DNA of 64,000 bases, taken from NCBI RefSeq assembly GCF_003050925.1, contig NZ_QAOV01000004.1:62001-126000 (forward strand). Reading direction: 5' to 3'. The notes beneath the pieces are model-generated. The model saw nothing but the letters and a program-made list of their open reading frames with translations. It ran no database searches and was not told the origin of the DNA. A program made the position numbers and the translations under genes. Source of the DNA: Pseudomonas sp. GV085. GTDB taxonomy: Bacteria > Pseudomonadota > Gammaproteobacteria > Pseudomonadales > Pseudomonadaceae. Below are positions 12,838 to 22,741 of the stretch, piece by piece (positions within the stretch are counted from its first letter, which is position 1; the number at the start of each line of letters is the position of its first letter).

Positions 12838-13004
12838 GCTGGGAGCCTGCTCGCGAAAACGGCCTGTCAGTCACAGACTCGGGGTTGGTTTGACGTGGTA
12901 TTGGAGGTGGGGATTTTGAAGGCAAGGATCGCAGCCTGCGGCAGCTCCTACGGTCGGGATTGGTATCACCTCTGTAGGAGCTGCCGCAGGCTGCGATCTT
13001 TTGA
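12838..13004. repeat. REP elements between toxin and YkuD-like gene
   Basis: A solitary half-site GGGAGCCTGCTCGCGAAA (about 12841-12858) precedes an inverted pair of the second REP class. The pair's left arm GATCGCAGCCTGCGGCAGCT begins near 12928 and its right arm GTAGGAGCTGCCGCAGGCTG near 12974, reading on to CGATCTTTTG. Sequence outside the REP arms in 12732-13039 shows no gene. Confidence 0.85.
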
Positions 13005-13039
13005 ATTTATTTTTTGATGTCGACCAATGGTCGTGGGGA

Positions 13040-13543
13040 TTACGGGCGGATTTCGATCATCGTGCCGTCGGGCACCAGGTTCCAGACTTCGCGCATGTCC
13101 ATGTTGCGCATGGCGATGCAGCCGTCGGTCCAGTCCAGGGTGTGGAACAGGTCTTCCGGGGTGTCTTCACTGTCCGGGGTGCCGTGGATCATGATCATGC
13201 CGCCGGGTTCGACGCCTTCACGACGGGCGCGGGCCGAGTCGCTGATGTTCGGGTAGGAAACGTGCATCGCCAGGTTGAAGCGGTCGCTGGTCTTGCGCCA
13301 GTCGACCCAGTAGAAGCCTTCCGGGGTGCGCTTGTCGCCTTCCATCAGCTTCGGCCCCTTGGGACGCTTGCCCAGGGAAATGCGATAGGTCTTGAGCGGC
13401 TTGCCGTCATTGATCAATTGCAATTGATGGGAAGACTTGAGAATCAGGACTTTCTCGATGATCTTGCCATTCAGGGTTTCCACGGCAGAAGCCTCGGACA
13501 ACGCGACGAACGACAAACAGAACAGGGCAAGCAACCAGCGCAT
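13040..13543 (-). CDS. L,D-transpeptidase (YkuD) family periplasmic protein
   Basis: A 167-residue secreted protein with a Sec signal peptide (MRWLLALFCLSFVALSEASA) and a single YkuD domain. The signature residues are seen in MIMIHGTPDSEDTP and DWTDGCIAMRNMDMREVW, whose cysteine is the expected nucleophile. Such enzymes make or remodel 3-3 cross-links in peptidoglycan or attach lipoproteins. This is the short, one-domain type without a LysM module. ATG 13543 is chosen because it gives a clean signal peptide; the open frame extends 44 codons further upstream without a good ribosome site. It lies in the same direction as the NUDIX gene upstream, with 109 bp between. Confidence 0.9.
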   Translation of the reverse strand: MRWLLALFCLSFVALSEASAVETLNGKIIEKVLILKSSHQLQLINDGKPLKTYRISLGKRPKGPKLMEGDKRTPEGFYWVDWRKTSDRFNLAMHVSYPNISDSARARREGVEPGGMIMIHGTPDSEDTPEDLFHTLDWTDGCIAMRNMDMREVWNLVPDGTMIEIRP

Positions 13544-13652
13544 TGAAACGATTCCCCAGGAGGTGTCGCGACTATTTATGTATAGAAGTTTTTGCAGGCT
13601 CGTGCCGCGTCCGGGCGGTCTTTCGACGCCTTTGAGTGATGCCGATATGACA

Positions 13653-14204
13653 TCAGATAATGGCAGGCTGAGCAAGTGGCGGGATCGATTCAGACCGAAC
13701 GGGATAGACCTCGGTCCGCCGGTCAGCGAAGAAGCATTCTAAGGTACGGCCCACCGTGCGGAAAGCCAGCTCATCCCATGGAATGTCCGCTTCGTCGAAT
13801 AGTTGCACTTCCAGGCTCTCGGGGCCTGCAGAAAAGTCCAGGTCGGCCAGCTCGGCGCGGAAGAACACATGTACCTGGCTGATATGCGGCACGTCGATCA
13901 GGGTATAGATGCTCAGGTTGCGCACCCGGGCGCAGGCTTCCTCGGCGGTTTCGCGAATGGCGGCCTGTTCGATGGTCTCGCCGTTTTCCATGAAACCGGC
14001 AGGCAGGGTCCAGTAGCCGCGACGTGGCTCGATGGCCCGTCGGCACAACAACACCTTGGTGCCCCAGGTCGCCACGCAACCGGCGACGATGTTGGGGTTC
14101 TGGTAGTGAATGGCCTGACAGCTGTCGCAGACAAAACGCAGGCGCGAATCGCCTTCGGGAATGCGCTGGGTCACCGGGTTACCGCACTGGCTGCAAAATT
14201 TCAT
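13653..14204 (-). CDS. NUDIX hydrolase with N-terminal zinc ribbon
   Basis: A 183-residue protein beginning MKFCSQCGNPV and continuing to VCDSCQ, a four-cysteine zinc ribbon as in NudC-like hydrolases. The NUDIX box is GFMENGETIEQAAIRETAEE followed by ACA, so the usual glycine after the EE pair is a cysteine. The family hydrolyses nucleoside diphosphates linked to another group; the specific substrate here cannot be told from sequence. ATG 14204 is chosen because it places the CxxC motif at the N-terminus as in homologues; the frame stays open to 14336 but the extra residues are not family-like. It is divergent from the CoA pyrophosphatase gene. Confidence 0.9.
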   Translation of the reverse strand: MKFCSQCGNPVTQRIPEGDSRLRFVCDSCQAIHYQNPNIVAGCVATWGTKVLLCRRAIEPRRGYWTLPAGFMENGETIEQAAIRETAEEACARVRNLSIYTLIDVPHISQVHVFFRAELADLDFSAGPESLEVQLFDEADIPWDELAFRTVGRTLECFFADRRTEVYPVRSESIPPLAQPAII

Positions 14205-14351
14205 GCTGGGGTTCCTGAATGCTGCGCCTATCTTGGCGTGCGGCAGTGTCTGTCGGCAAGTTGTCGTTTCGCGACATGGGGCTGTTGCGGGGGTTGGGCG
14301 ACCGCAGCGATTGGTGCATGATGCCGGGTAGGGCACAGATCGAGAACACTC

Positions 14352-14951
14352 ATGCTGGACGAGCTACTGCATCGGGTTAGCAACCACACACCAAGCACAT
14401 TGGAGACCGACCGTCGTTTTCCCGAGGCCGCGGTGCTGGTGCCCATCACCCGCAGTGACGAGCCCGAGCTGGTGTTGACCCTGCGTGCCAGCGGCCTGTC
14501 GACCCATGGCGGCGAAGTCGCCTTTCCCGGCGGGCGTCGTGACCCTGATGACCCGGACCTGATTTTCACCGCCCTGCGGGAAGCCGAAGAAGAGATCGGC
14601 CTGCCGCCGGGGCTGGTCGAGGTGATCGGCCCGCTCAGCCCGCTGATCAGCCTGCATGGCATCCAGGTCACGCCCTATGTTGGAGTGATCCCGGATTTTG
14701 TCGAATACCGGGCCAACGATGCGGAGATCGCCGCGGTGTTCAGCGTGCCTCTGGAGTTCTTCCGCAAAGACCCCCGCGAACATACCCATCGCATCGATTA
14801 TCAGGGCCGCAGCTGGTATGTGCCGAGCTATCGCTATGGCGAATACAAGATCTGGGGGTTGACGGCGATCATGATCGTCGAGTTGATCAACCTGCTGTAT
14901 GACGCCAAAATCAGCCTGCACCAGCCTCCCAAAAGCTTTATCAATACCTGA
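14352..14951 (+). CDS. NUDIX CoA pyrophosphatase (NudL/YeaB type)
   Basis: A 199-residue NUDIX hydrolase expected to split coenzyme A and its derivatives into 3',5'-ADP and phosphopantetheine. It carries the CoA-specific signature just before the NUDIX box, [18 protein letters not shown], followed by [10 protein letters not shown]. It starts at ATG 14352 after GAGAACACTC. It heads a close co-directional series with the gamma-carbonic anhydrase gene (53 bp gap) and the DUF1289 gene. Confidence 0.93.
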   Translation: MLDELLHRVSNHTPSTLETDRRFPEAAVLVPITRSDEPELVLTLRASGLSTHGGEVAFPGGRRDPDDPDLIFTALREAEEEIGLPPGLVEVIGPLSPLISLHGIQVTPYVGVIPDFVEYRANDAEIAAVFSVPLEFFRKDPREHTHRIDYQGRSWYVPSYRYGEYKIWGLTAIMIVELINLLYDAKISLHQPPKSFINT

Positions 14952-15004
14952 AGCCATCGTTCGAATGGTTTGAACCTGCCTGCCTGAGCCTTGAGGACAA
15001 CACG

Positions 15005-15529
15005 ATGAAATACCGCCTGGGCGACGCCCGCGTCGAAACCCACCCACAGAGCTGGGTCGCACCCAATGCCGTGCTGGTGGGCAGGGTCAAGCTGGAAGAG
15101 GGCGCCAACGTCTGGTTCAACGCCGTATTGCGCGGCGACAACGAATTGATCCTGATCGGTAAGAACAGCAACGTCCAGGACGGCACCGTGATGCACACCG
15201 ACATGGGCTACCCGCTGACCATCGGCACCGGCGTGACCATCGGCCACAACGCCATGCTCCACGGCTGCACCGTCGGCGACTACAGCCTGATCGGGATCAA
15301 CGCGGTGATTCTCAATGGCGCGAAGATCGGCAAGAACTGCATCATCGGCGCCAACGCGCTGATCGGCGAAGGCAAGGAGATTCCGGACGGATCACTGGTC
15401 ATGGGTTCGCCCGGCAAAGTGGTGCGCGAACTGACCGAGCCACAAATCAGGATGCTGGAGGCCAGCGCTGCTCACTACGTGCACAACTCGCAGCGTTATG
15501 CCCGCGATCTGGCCGAGCAGGAACAATGA
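15005..15529 (+). CDS. Gamma-class carbonic anhydrase family protein (YrdA type)
   Basis: A 174-residue left-handed beta-helix protein of hexapeptide repeats. Zinc-ligand histidines are seen in [18 protein letters not shown] and [14 protein letters not shown], the pattern of YrdA/CaiE/gamma-CA proteins that form trimers with metal between subunits. Carbonic anhydrase activity is known for some members but not assured for YrdA-type proteins. ATG 15005 follows TTGAGGACAACACG, with GAGG as the ribosome site. The last codons overlap the next gene by four bases (ATGA), showing translational coupling. Confidence 0.94.
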   Translation: MKYRLGDARVETHPQSWVAPNAVLVGRVKLEEGANVWFNAVLRGDNELILIGKNSNVQDGTVMHTDMGYPLTIGTGVTIGHNAMLHGCTVGDYSLIGINAVILNGAKIGKNCIIGANALIGEGKEIPDGSLVMGSPGKVVRELTEPQIRMLEASAAHYVHNSQRYARDLAEQEQ

Positions 15530-15741
15530 CCGCCACCGAACGCCCGGTGGCATCGCCCTGCGTGAACATTTGTGCGCTGGACGACGATGATATCTGCACC
15601 GGTTGCCAACGCACGGTGGAGGAGATTACCCGCTGGAGCCGCATGACCAACGACGAGCGGCGCAAAGTGCTGGGGTTGTGTCATGAGCGGGCCAAGACCA
15701 GTGGGCTTGTCTGGATGATCGGGGCAAAACCGCGGTTGTAG
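15526..15741 (+). CDS. DUF1289 small cysteine-rich protein
   Basis: A 71-residue protein with [18 protein letters not shown] and a late GLCHER, the conserved cysteine arrangement of DUF1289. The cysteines suggest metal binding; no function is established. It overlaps the preceding gene by four bases. Its TAG stop (15739-15741) is provided by the TGTAGGAG arm of the following REP element. Confidence 0.92.
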   Translation: MTATERPVASPCVNICALDDDDICTGCQRTVEEITRWSRMTNDERRKVLGLCHERAKTSGLVWMIGAKPRL

Positions 15742-15852
15742 GAGCGAGCTTGCTCCGGGCGGCGTTCCGACGATGGACCTATGAACGCCGCGGGGTGTCA
15801 GGTTTTATCGCGTTATCGTTCACGACCATCGCGAGCAAGCTCGCTCCTACAG
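15737..15852. repeat. REP doublet after the DUF1289 gene
   Basis: Arms TGTAGGAGCGAGCTTGCTCC and GCGAGCAAGCTCGCTCCTAC are inverted. The inner sequence CGCCGCGGGGTGTCAGG..GCGTTATCGTTCACG is the same core as in the elements at 0.8, 17.7 and 40.9 kb. Confidence 0.9.
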
Positions 15853-15889
15853 TATTCTGTGCGGCAAATTGACAGGTACTTTCCCGCCC

Positions 15890-16357
15890 ATGCTCTTCCT
15901 GATCGCCTACATCGGCAGCGTCGTGCTGATCAACTACGCCTTTTCCACCGCTCCGCACCTGGACATCATCTGGTCAGCCTGGGGTGGTCTGGTGTTTATC
16001 CTGCGCGACATGGTGCAAGCCCGGTTCGGGCATGGCGCCCTCGCGGCGATGCTGGTGGCGCTGGTGTTGTCCTATGTCACCTCCGATCCGTCCATCGCTC
16101 TGGCCAGCGCCACGGCGTTCGCGGTTTCCGAGTGCATCGACTGGCTGGTGTTCAGCATCACCAAACGCCCGCTGCATGATCGCCTGTGGATAAGTTCGGC
16201 CCTGAGCATTCCCCTCGATACCTTTATCTTTTTCGGCATGATCGACGCCCTGACGCCGGGGGTGATCCTCACCGCCCTGGGTTCGAAGTTCGCCGGGGTC
16301 ACCGCCGTGTGGCTGATCATGGCCTGGCGCCTGCGCAAACAGGCTGTCGTCAGCTGA
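15890..16357 (+). CDS. VUT/YhhQ-like membrane protein
   Basis: A 155-residue integral membrane protein starting MLFLIAYIGSVVLINYAF, with about five hydrophobic helices. Conserved charged segments are ILRDMVQARFGH and AFAVSECIDWLVFSITKRPLHDR, the latter typical of the VUT family, which includes the queuosine-precursor transporter YhhQ. It is shorter than E. coli YhhQ (about 220 residues), so a role in preQ0 import is only an analogy. No clear ribosome site supports either ATG 15890 or a TTG at 15869; ATG is chosen because the protein then starts at the first helix. Confidence 0.85.
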   Translation: MLFLIAYIGSVVLINYAFSTAPHLDIIWSAWGGLVFILRDMVQARFGHGALAAMLVALVLSYVTSDPSIALASATAFAVSECIDWLVFSITKRPLHDRLWISSALSIPLDTFIFFGMIDALTPGVILTALGSKFAGVTAVWLIMAWRLRKQAVVS

Positions 16358-16444
16358 AGTTCATGTAAAATGCCGCGCTTTCTCCCCATGGGAAGCGCGC
16401 ATGGCGACGCGTCCCTCGATGATCCGCTCCTTGAGGACCTTCAG

Positions 16445-17626
16445 ATGACCCGTATCGGAACCCCATTGTCGCCCACCGCGACCCGCGTATTGATGTGTGG
16501 CTGTGGCGAGTTGGGCAAGGAGGTGGTGATCGAGCTGCAACGCCTGGGCGTTGAAGTGATTGCCGTGGACCGCTACGCCAATGCGCCGGCCATGCAGGTG
16601 GCGCACCGCAGTCACGTGATCAACATGCTCGATGGCGCTGCCTTGCGTGCCGTGATCGAAGCCGAGAAGCCACACTTCATCGTGCCGGAAATCGAAGCCA
16701 TCGCCACCGCCACCCTGGTGGAACTGGAGGCCGAAGGTTTCAACGTTATCCCGACTGCCCGCGCCGCGCAATTGACCATGAACCGCGAAGGCATCCGTCG
16801 CCTGGCCGCTGAAGAACTGGACCTGCCAACCTCGCCCTACCACTTCGCCGATACCTTCGAGGACTACAGCAAAGCCGTCGAAGACCTCGGTTTCCCATGC
16901 GTGGTCAAGCCGGTCATGAGTTCCTCGGGCAAGGGCCAGAGCCTGCTGCGCAGCGTCGATGACGTGCAGAAAGCCTGGGATTACGCCCAGGAAGGTGGCC
17001 GTGCCGGTAAAGGTCGGGTGATCATCGAAGGCTTCATCGATTTCGACTACGAAATCACCCTGCTGACCGTGCGCCACATCGGCGGCACCACCTTCTGCGC
17101 GCCGGTCGGCCACCGTCAGGAAAAGGGCGACTATCAGGAATCCTGGCAGCCGCAAGCCATGAGCCCGATTGCCCTGGCCGAGTCCGAGCGTGTCGCCAAA
17201 GCGGTGACCGAAGCCTTGGGTGGCCGTGGTCTGTTCGGCGTCGAGCTGTTCATCAAGGGCGATCAGGTGTGGTTCAGCGAAGTCTCGCCGCGCCCGCACG
17301 ACACTGGCCTGGTGACCCTGATCTCTCAGGACCTGTCGCAGTTCGCCCTGCACGCGCGAGCCATTCTCGGTCTGCCGATCCCGTTGATCCGTCAGTTCGG
17401 GCCATCGGCCTCGGCGGTGATCCTGGTGGAAGGACAGTCGACCCAGACCGCATTCGCCAACCTGGGAGCGGCCTTGAGCGAGCCGGATACCGCGCTGCGC
17501 CTGTTCGGCAAGCCTGAAGTCAACGGCCAGCGCCGCATGGGCGTGGCCCTGGCGCGCGACGAGTCGATCGAAGCCGCCCGCGCCAAGGCGACCCGTGCTG
17601 CGCAGGCGGTTGTCGTAGAGCTGTAA
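16445..17626 (+). CDS. purT: Formate-dependent GAR transformylase PurT
   Basis: PurT makes formyl-GAR from GAR, ATP and formate, an alternative to folate-dependent PurN in step three of purine synthesis. The 393-residue protein is an ATP-grasp enzyme: N-terminal [24 protein letters not shown]-grasp segment [14 protein letters not shown], and the [15 protein letters not shown] motif. ATG 16445 follows CTTGAGGACC. An in-frame ATG at 16370 lacks a ribosome site and adds family-unlike residues. The leader contains a hairpin formed by GCGCTT (16375) and GAAGCGC (about 16392), of unknown role. Confidence 0.97.
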   Translation: MTRIGTPLSPTATRVLMCGCGELGKEVVIELQRLGVEVIAVDRYANAPAMQVAHRSHVINMLDGAALRAVIEAEKPHFIVPEIEAIATATLVELEAEGFNVIPTARAAQLTMNREGIRRLAAEELDLPTSPYHFADTFEDYSKAVEDLGFPCVVKPVMSSSGKGQSLLRSVDDVQKAWDYAQEGGRAGKGRVIIEGFIDFDYEITLLTVRHIGGTTFCAPVGHRQEKGDYQESWQPQAMSPIALAESERVAKAVTEALGGRGLFGVELFIKGDQVWFSEVSPRPHDTGLVTLISQDLSQFALHARAILGLPIPLIRQFGPSASAVILVEGQSTQTAFANLGAALSEPDTALRLFGKPEVNGQRRMGVALARDESIEAARAKATRAAQAVVVEL

Positions 17627-17678
17627 AAACAGCTATGGCGGGCCTATACCTTCTATAGGCATCGCGCCATTGCTTTAC

Positions 17679-17781
17679 CTGTAGGAGCGAGCCTGCTCGC
17701 GATGGACTCAAGAACACCGCGGGGAACCCAGACTCCCCGCGTTATCGTTAACGACCATCGCGAGCAGGCTCGCTCCTACAG
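17679..17781. repeat. REP doublet between purT and the zinc-ribbon gene
   Basis: Inverted arms CTGTAGGAGCGAGCCTGCTC and GAGCAGGCTCGCTCCTACAG enclose the shared core ending GCGTTATCGTTAACGACCAT. Just before it (about 17635-17667) an imperfect hairpin (GCCTATA / TATAGGC flanked by TGGCG / CGCCA) may be the purT terminator, though without a T-run. Confidence 0.9.
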
Positions 17782-17811
17782 GTCATTTATCAATGCTTCA
17801 GGCCTGTACCC

Positions 17812-18360
17812 ATGAACTCGCAAAGCATCATCGTCCCGAAAATCTCCACCCTGCCGGTACACGAACCCCGGGCCCGGGCGGTCGTGCGCTGGCTGGTGCG
17901 CAAGAACATCATCGAGGAAGAGCTGACCACCTGTGGTCGCACCGGCAATCGCATGGCCCACGCCATCGCCGACGGTGCCCGCGCAGTGGTCCTGCACCCC
18001 GAAGCCCTGCCGTTCGGTGAGCCGATCAATGGCCTGGAGATCATCACCAAGCGCTGCATCTATACGCCGGCCAAGGGTTTCCTTGAAGAGGCGGGCTGCG
18101 CCGAGTGCCGCAAGGAAATCGGCGAAGCCCTGTTCGAAAGCCTGGAAGACTGGATGCCGGGGCGCACCGACAACTTCACCTGTCCGGAATGCGGGCATGA
18201 AGACGACATCAACGGGTTTCTGTTCCTGCAGGAATGCGGCTTCTCCAACCTCGGTTTCATCTTCAACAACTGGGCCGAAGCCGGGTTCAAGCAGAGCTTT
18301 CTCGACGAATTCGCCGATTGGCTGGATCAACCGGTCAGTTGGGTGAAAGTCGAACTCTAA
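17812..18360 (+). CDS. Conserved protein of unknown function with zinc-ribbon cysteines
   Basis: A 182-residue soluble protein. Two CxxC pairs (GCAECRKEI and FTCPECGHED) about 30 residues apart suggest a structural zinc site. The N-terminal half has no motif I recognise. The C-terminal part (FNNWAEAGFKQSFLDEFADWL) looks helical. Similar Pseudomonas proteins are, in my recollection, often labelled 'sugar ABC transporter ATPase', but no Walker A or ABC signature exists here. It has its own ATG at 17812 without a strong ribosome site and stands alone between two REP elements. Confidence 0.8.
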   Translation: MNSQSIIVPKISTLPVHEPRARAVVRWLVRKNIIEEELTTCGRTGNRMAHAIADGARAVVLHPEALPFGEPINGLEIITKRCIYTPAKGFLEEAGCAECRKEIGEALFESLEDWMPGRTDNFTCPECGHEDDINGFLFLQECGFSNLGFIFNNWAEAGFKQSFLDEFADWLDQPVSWVKVEL

Positions 18361-18373
18361 ACGCCGTATTCCC

Positions 18374-18460
18374 CTGTAGGAGCTGCCGCAGGCTGCGATC
18401 TTTTGATCTTGTTTTCCGAAAATCAAAGTCAAAAGATCGCAGCCTGCGGCAGCTCCTACG
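18374..18460. repeat. REP doublet, second class, upstream of guaB
   Basis: The left arm CTGTAGGAGCTGCCGCAGGC reads on to TGCGATCTTTTGATC. The inverted right arm starts GTCAAAAGATCGCAGCCTGC and reads on to GGCAGCTCCTAC. The long stem lies about 55 bp before the guaB promoter. Confidence 0.9.
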
Positions 18461-18500
18461 AAAAGCCCGAATCCCCGTATATCTGTAACATCGATAATAG

Positions 18501-20048
<1,548 letters not shown>

Positions 20049-20071
20049 GCCTTCAAGCAACAAGCTAAGCA

Positions 20072-20105
20072 ACCGGGGCTGTTTTATTCAGCCCCGAGTT
20101 GTTTC
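20072..20105 (+). terminator. Hairpin between guaB and guaA
   Basis: CGGGGCTG (20074-20081) pairs with CAGCCCCG (20089-20096) and is followed by AGTTGTTTC. The weak T-run suggests partial termination or an RNA processing/stability element inside the guaBA unit. Confidence 0.7.
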
Positions 20106-20147
20106 TGAATCACGACTGTTTCCGAATTTTTTAGACGAGACTGAATC

Positions 20148-21725
20148 ATGGCCCTCGACATTCACGCTCACCGCATCCTGATCCTCGACTTCGGTTCCCA
20201 GTACACCCAACTGATCGCCCGCCGCGTGCGTGAAATCGGCGTGTACTGCGAACTGCATCCGTTCGACATGGACGATGAAGCGATTCGCGAATTCGCTCCT
20301 AAAGGCGTCATCCTCGCCGGCGGCCCGGAGTCGGTTCACGAAGCCAACAGCCCTCGCTGCCCGCAAGCCGTTTTCGATCTGGGCGTGCCGGTCTTCGGTA
20401 TCTGCTACGGCATGCAGACCATGGCCGAGCAACTGGGTGGCAAGGTTGAAGGTTCCGAGCTGCGTGAGTTCGGCTATGCCCGCGTAGACGTGGTCGGCAA
20501 GAGCCGCCTGCTCGACGGCATCGAAGACCACATCGACGCCGACGGCCTGTTCGGCCTCGACGTGTGGATGAGCCACGGTGACAAGGTCACCCGCATGCCG
20601 GAAGACTTCCACATCCTGGCCAGCACCCCGAGCTGCCCGATCGCCGGCATGTTCAGCGACGAACGTCGCTACTACGGCGTGCAGTTCCACCCGGAAGTGA
20701 CCCACACCAAGCAGGGCGGCCGCATCCTGTCGCGCTTCATCCTCGACATCTGCGAGTGTGAAGCCCTGTGGACTCCGTCGAAGATCGCTGAAGACGCCAT
20801 CGCCCAGGTTCGCGCCCAGGTCGGCACCGACAACGTCCTGCTCGGCCTGTCTGGCGGCGTGGACTCGTCCGTGGTTGCCGCGCTGTTGCACAAGGCCATC
20901 GGCGACCAGCTGACCTGCGTATTCGTCGACAACGGCCTGCTGCGTCTGCACGAAGGCGAGCAAGTGATGGCCATGTTCGCCGAGAACATGGGCGTCAAGG
21001 TGATCCGCGCCAACGCCGAAGAGCAGTTCCTGGGCAACCTGGCCGGCGAAGCCGACCCGGAGAAAAAACGCAAGATCATCGGCCGTACCTTCATCGACGT
21101 GTTCGATGCCGAATCCTGCAAGCTGGACAACATCAAGTACCTGGCCCAGGGCACCATCTACCCGGACGTGATCGAATCGGCTGGCGCGAAAAGCGGCAAG
21201 GCCCACGTGATCAAGTCGCACCACAACGTGGGCGGCCTGCCGGAAGAAATGAACCTCAAGCTGGTTGAACCGCTGCGCGAGCTGTTCAAGGACGAAGTCC
21301 GTCGTCTGGGCCTGGAACTGGGCCTGCCGTACGACATGGTCTACCGTCACCCGTTCCCGGGCCCGGGCCTGGGTGTGCGGATCCTTGGTGAAGTGAAGAA
21401 GGAATACGCCGACCTGCTGCGTCGCGCCGACCATATCTTCATCGAAGAGCTGCGCAAGGCCGACTGGTACCACAAGGTCAGCCAGGCATTCGTGGTGTTC
21501 CAGCCGGTGAAATCGGTAGGCGTGGTTGGCGATGGCCGTCGTTACGCCTGGGTCGTGGCCCTGCGTGCCGTGGAAACCATCGACTTCATGACTGCGCGTT
21601 GGGCACACCTGCCTTACGAACTGCTGGAAACCGTCAGCGGCCGCATCATCAATGAAATCGAAGGCATCTCCCGCGTCACTTACGACGTGTCGAGCAAGCC
21701 GCCGGCGACGATTGAGTGGGAGTGA
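20148..21725 (+). CDS. guaA: GMP synthase (glutamine-hydrolysing)
   Basis: GuaA aminates XMP to GMP using glutamine and ATP. The 525-residue protein has an N-terminal class I glutamine amidotransferase domain (nucleophile in [16 protein letters not shown] later), the ATP pyrophosphatase P-loop [12 protein letters not shown], and a C-terminal dimerisation domain with [11 protein letters not shown] and the final PPATIEWE. It starts at ATG 20148 after AGACGAGACTGAATC. It works directly downstream of GuaB and uses the purines made by PurL and PurT, also encoded here. Confidence 0.98.
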   Translation: MALDIHAHRILILDFGSQYTQLIARRVREIGVYCELHPFDMDDEAIREFAPKGVILAGGPESVHEANSPRCPQAVFDLGVPVFGICYGMQTMAEQLGGKVEGSELREFGYARVDVVGKSRLLDGIEDHIDADGLFGLDVWMSHGDKVTRMPEDFHILASTPSCPIAGMFSDERRYYGVQFHPEVTHTKQGGRILSRFILDICECEALWTPSKIAEDAIAQVRAQVGTDNVLLGLSGGVDSSVVAALLHKAIGDQLTCVFVDNGLLRLHEGEQVMAMFAENMGVKVIRANAEEQFLGNLAGEADPEKKRKIIGRTFIDVFDAESCKLDNIKYLAQGTIYPDVIESAGAKSGKAHVIKSHHNVGGLPEEMNLKLVEPLRELFKDEVRRLGLELGLPYDMVYRHPFPGPGLGVRILGEVKKEYADLLRRADHIFIEELRKADWYHKVSQAFVVFQPVKSVGVVGDGRRYAWVVALRAVETIDFMTARWAHLPYELLETVSGRIINEIEGISRVTYDVSSKPPATIEWE

Positions 21726-21756
21726 TCCTGCACAAGCCTTGATGGTTTGATCGCTT

Positions 21757-21796
21757 AAAAAAGGCCGTGTGAACGTGAGTTCACACGGCCTTTTGC
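21757..21796. terminator. Bidirectional terminator between guaA and treR
   Basis: A perfect stem AAGGCCGTGTGAAC / GTTCACACGGCCTT, preceded by A-run and followed by TTTT, serves both convergent genes. Confidence 0.95.
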
Positions 21797-21799
21797 GTT

Positions 21800-22504
21800 T
21801 CAGCGCCGGGCCACATCCGAAAAGTAGAATTTATCCAGCGTATGCCGCGACTCGGTGTACTCGAACTGCCGGCCATCCTGCAAAAACGTCTGGTTGCTGA
21901 CCACGATCACATGGCTCTGGCCGTCGAGGTCCAGGTGTTGCTGGTCGTCCTTGCTGCAGGGCACCGCTTCGATGGTGCGCTGGGCGTAGGCGATTTGCAG
22001 TTGCAGGGTCTGCTCGATGAAGGCGTAGATCGATTGTTCGGCGATGTCGCGGGACAGGCCGGGAATCACGTCGCTGACGAAATGGTTGATGTCGAGGATC
22101 ACCCGTTTGCCGTCGATTCGCCGCACGCGCTTGATCCGCGTGATCAGGCTGCCTTCTTCAGCCTGGATGTGTTCGAGCAGTGGGCCTTCGAGGGGAATCT
22201 GGGTGAATTCGACCACCTCGGTGCTGACGTCGTTGCCCAGTCGCGGGTAGGTTTCCTGGAAGCTGACGATACCGCCGAGCTGAAATTCGATCGGGTTGGT
22301 CGACAGCACGAAGGTGCCTTTGCCATGGACTTTCTGCGCAAAACCGCGTTCCTGCAATTGCTCGATGGCCTTGCGCACGGTGCCGCGACTGGCTTGATAG
22401 CTGTCCATCAGTTCGGTTTCGGAAGGCAATCGGGCGCCGCGTTCCAGACGCTCGGTCGTGATGCTGGCAAGCAGATCGCTGTAGATCTGGTTGTATTTAC
22501 TCAT
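21800..22504 (-). CDS. treR: GntR-family trehalose operon repressor TreR
   Basis: A 234-residue regulator with an N-terminal GntR winged helix (MSKYNQIYSDLLASITTERL; LPSETELMDSYQASRGTVRK as the recognition region; GKGTFVL wing) and a C-terminal UTRA ligand domain ending ESRHTLDKFYFSDVARR. By analogy with Bacillus and other GntR TreR proteins it should release DNA on binding trehalose 6-phosphate. It is divergent from treB, and two palindromes at 22646-22687 in the shared gap are the expected operators. ATG 22504 was chosen at the start of the GntR domain; a far longer antisense-side frame is not coding. Confidence 0.93.
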   Translation of the reverse strand: MSKYNQIYSDLLASITTERLERGARLPSETELMDSYQASRGTVRKAIEQLQERGFAQKVHGKGTFVLSTNPIEFQLGGIVSFQETYPRLGNDVSTEVVEFTQIPLEGPLLEHIQAEEGSLITRIKRVRRIDGKRVILDINHFVSDVIPGLSRDIAEQSIYAFIEQTLQLQIAYAQRTIEAVPCSKDDQQHLDLDGQSHVIVVSNQTFLQDGRQFEYTESRHTLDKFYFSDVARR

Positions 22505-22645
22505 GGGGATGGCTCTATGCCGCACTGTGCTCAAGGTTTCGAACCTTAAGGGCAGGGTAGGGGTTTGTCTATGCGGCTTTGGGTTTCTTTGACTTCGGAG
22601 GTAGGAAATATCGCTGCCTGCCGGGTTCAGGATAAACAAAATCAA

Positions 22646-22687
22646 ACTCGTCTGTACGAGTTGTTGCAATAACTCGTACAGACGAGT
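22646..22687. promoter_or_regulatory. Tandem palindromic operators for TreR
   Basis: Two 16-bp sites, ACTCGTCTGTACGAGT (22646-22661) and ACTCGTACAGACGAGT (22672-22687), are each perfect ACTCGT-N4-ACGAGT palindromes. They are also reverse complements of each other, so the whole region is one large inverted repeat. Centres are 26 bp apart. Their place between treR and treB suits autorepression and operon repression. Confidence 0.88.
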
Positions 22688-22741
22688 ACTTTTCGCTTCG
22701 GCGTGCTGCCAATAACAAAAAACTACAGTGGAAGAACAAGC

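Noticed and set aside
13544..13675. Extended start for the YkuD-like protein
   Set aside because: The additional 44 codons have no ribosome site and would bury the evident signal peptide.
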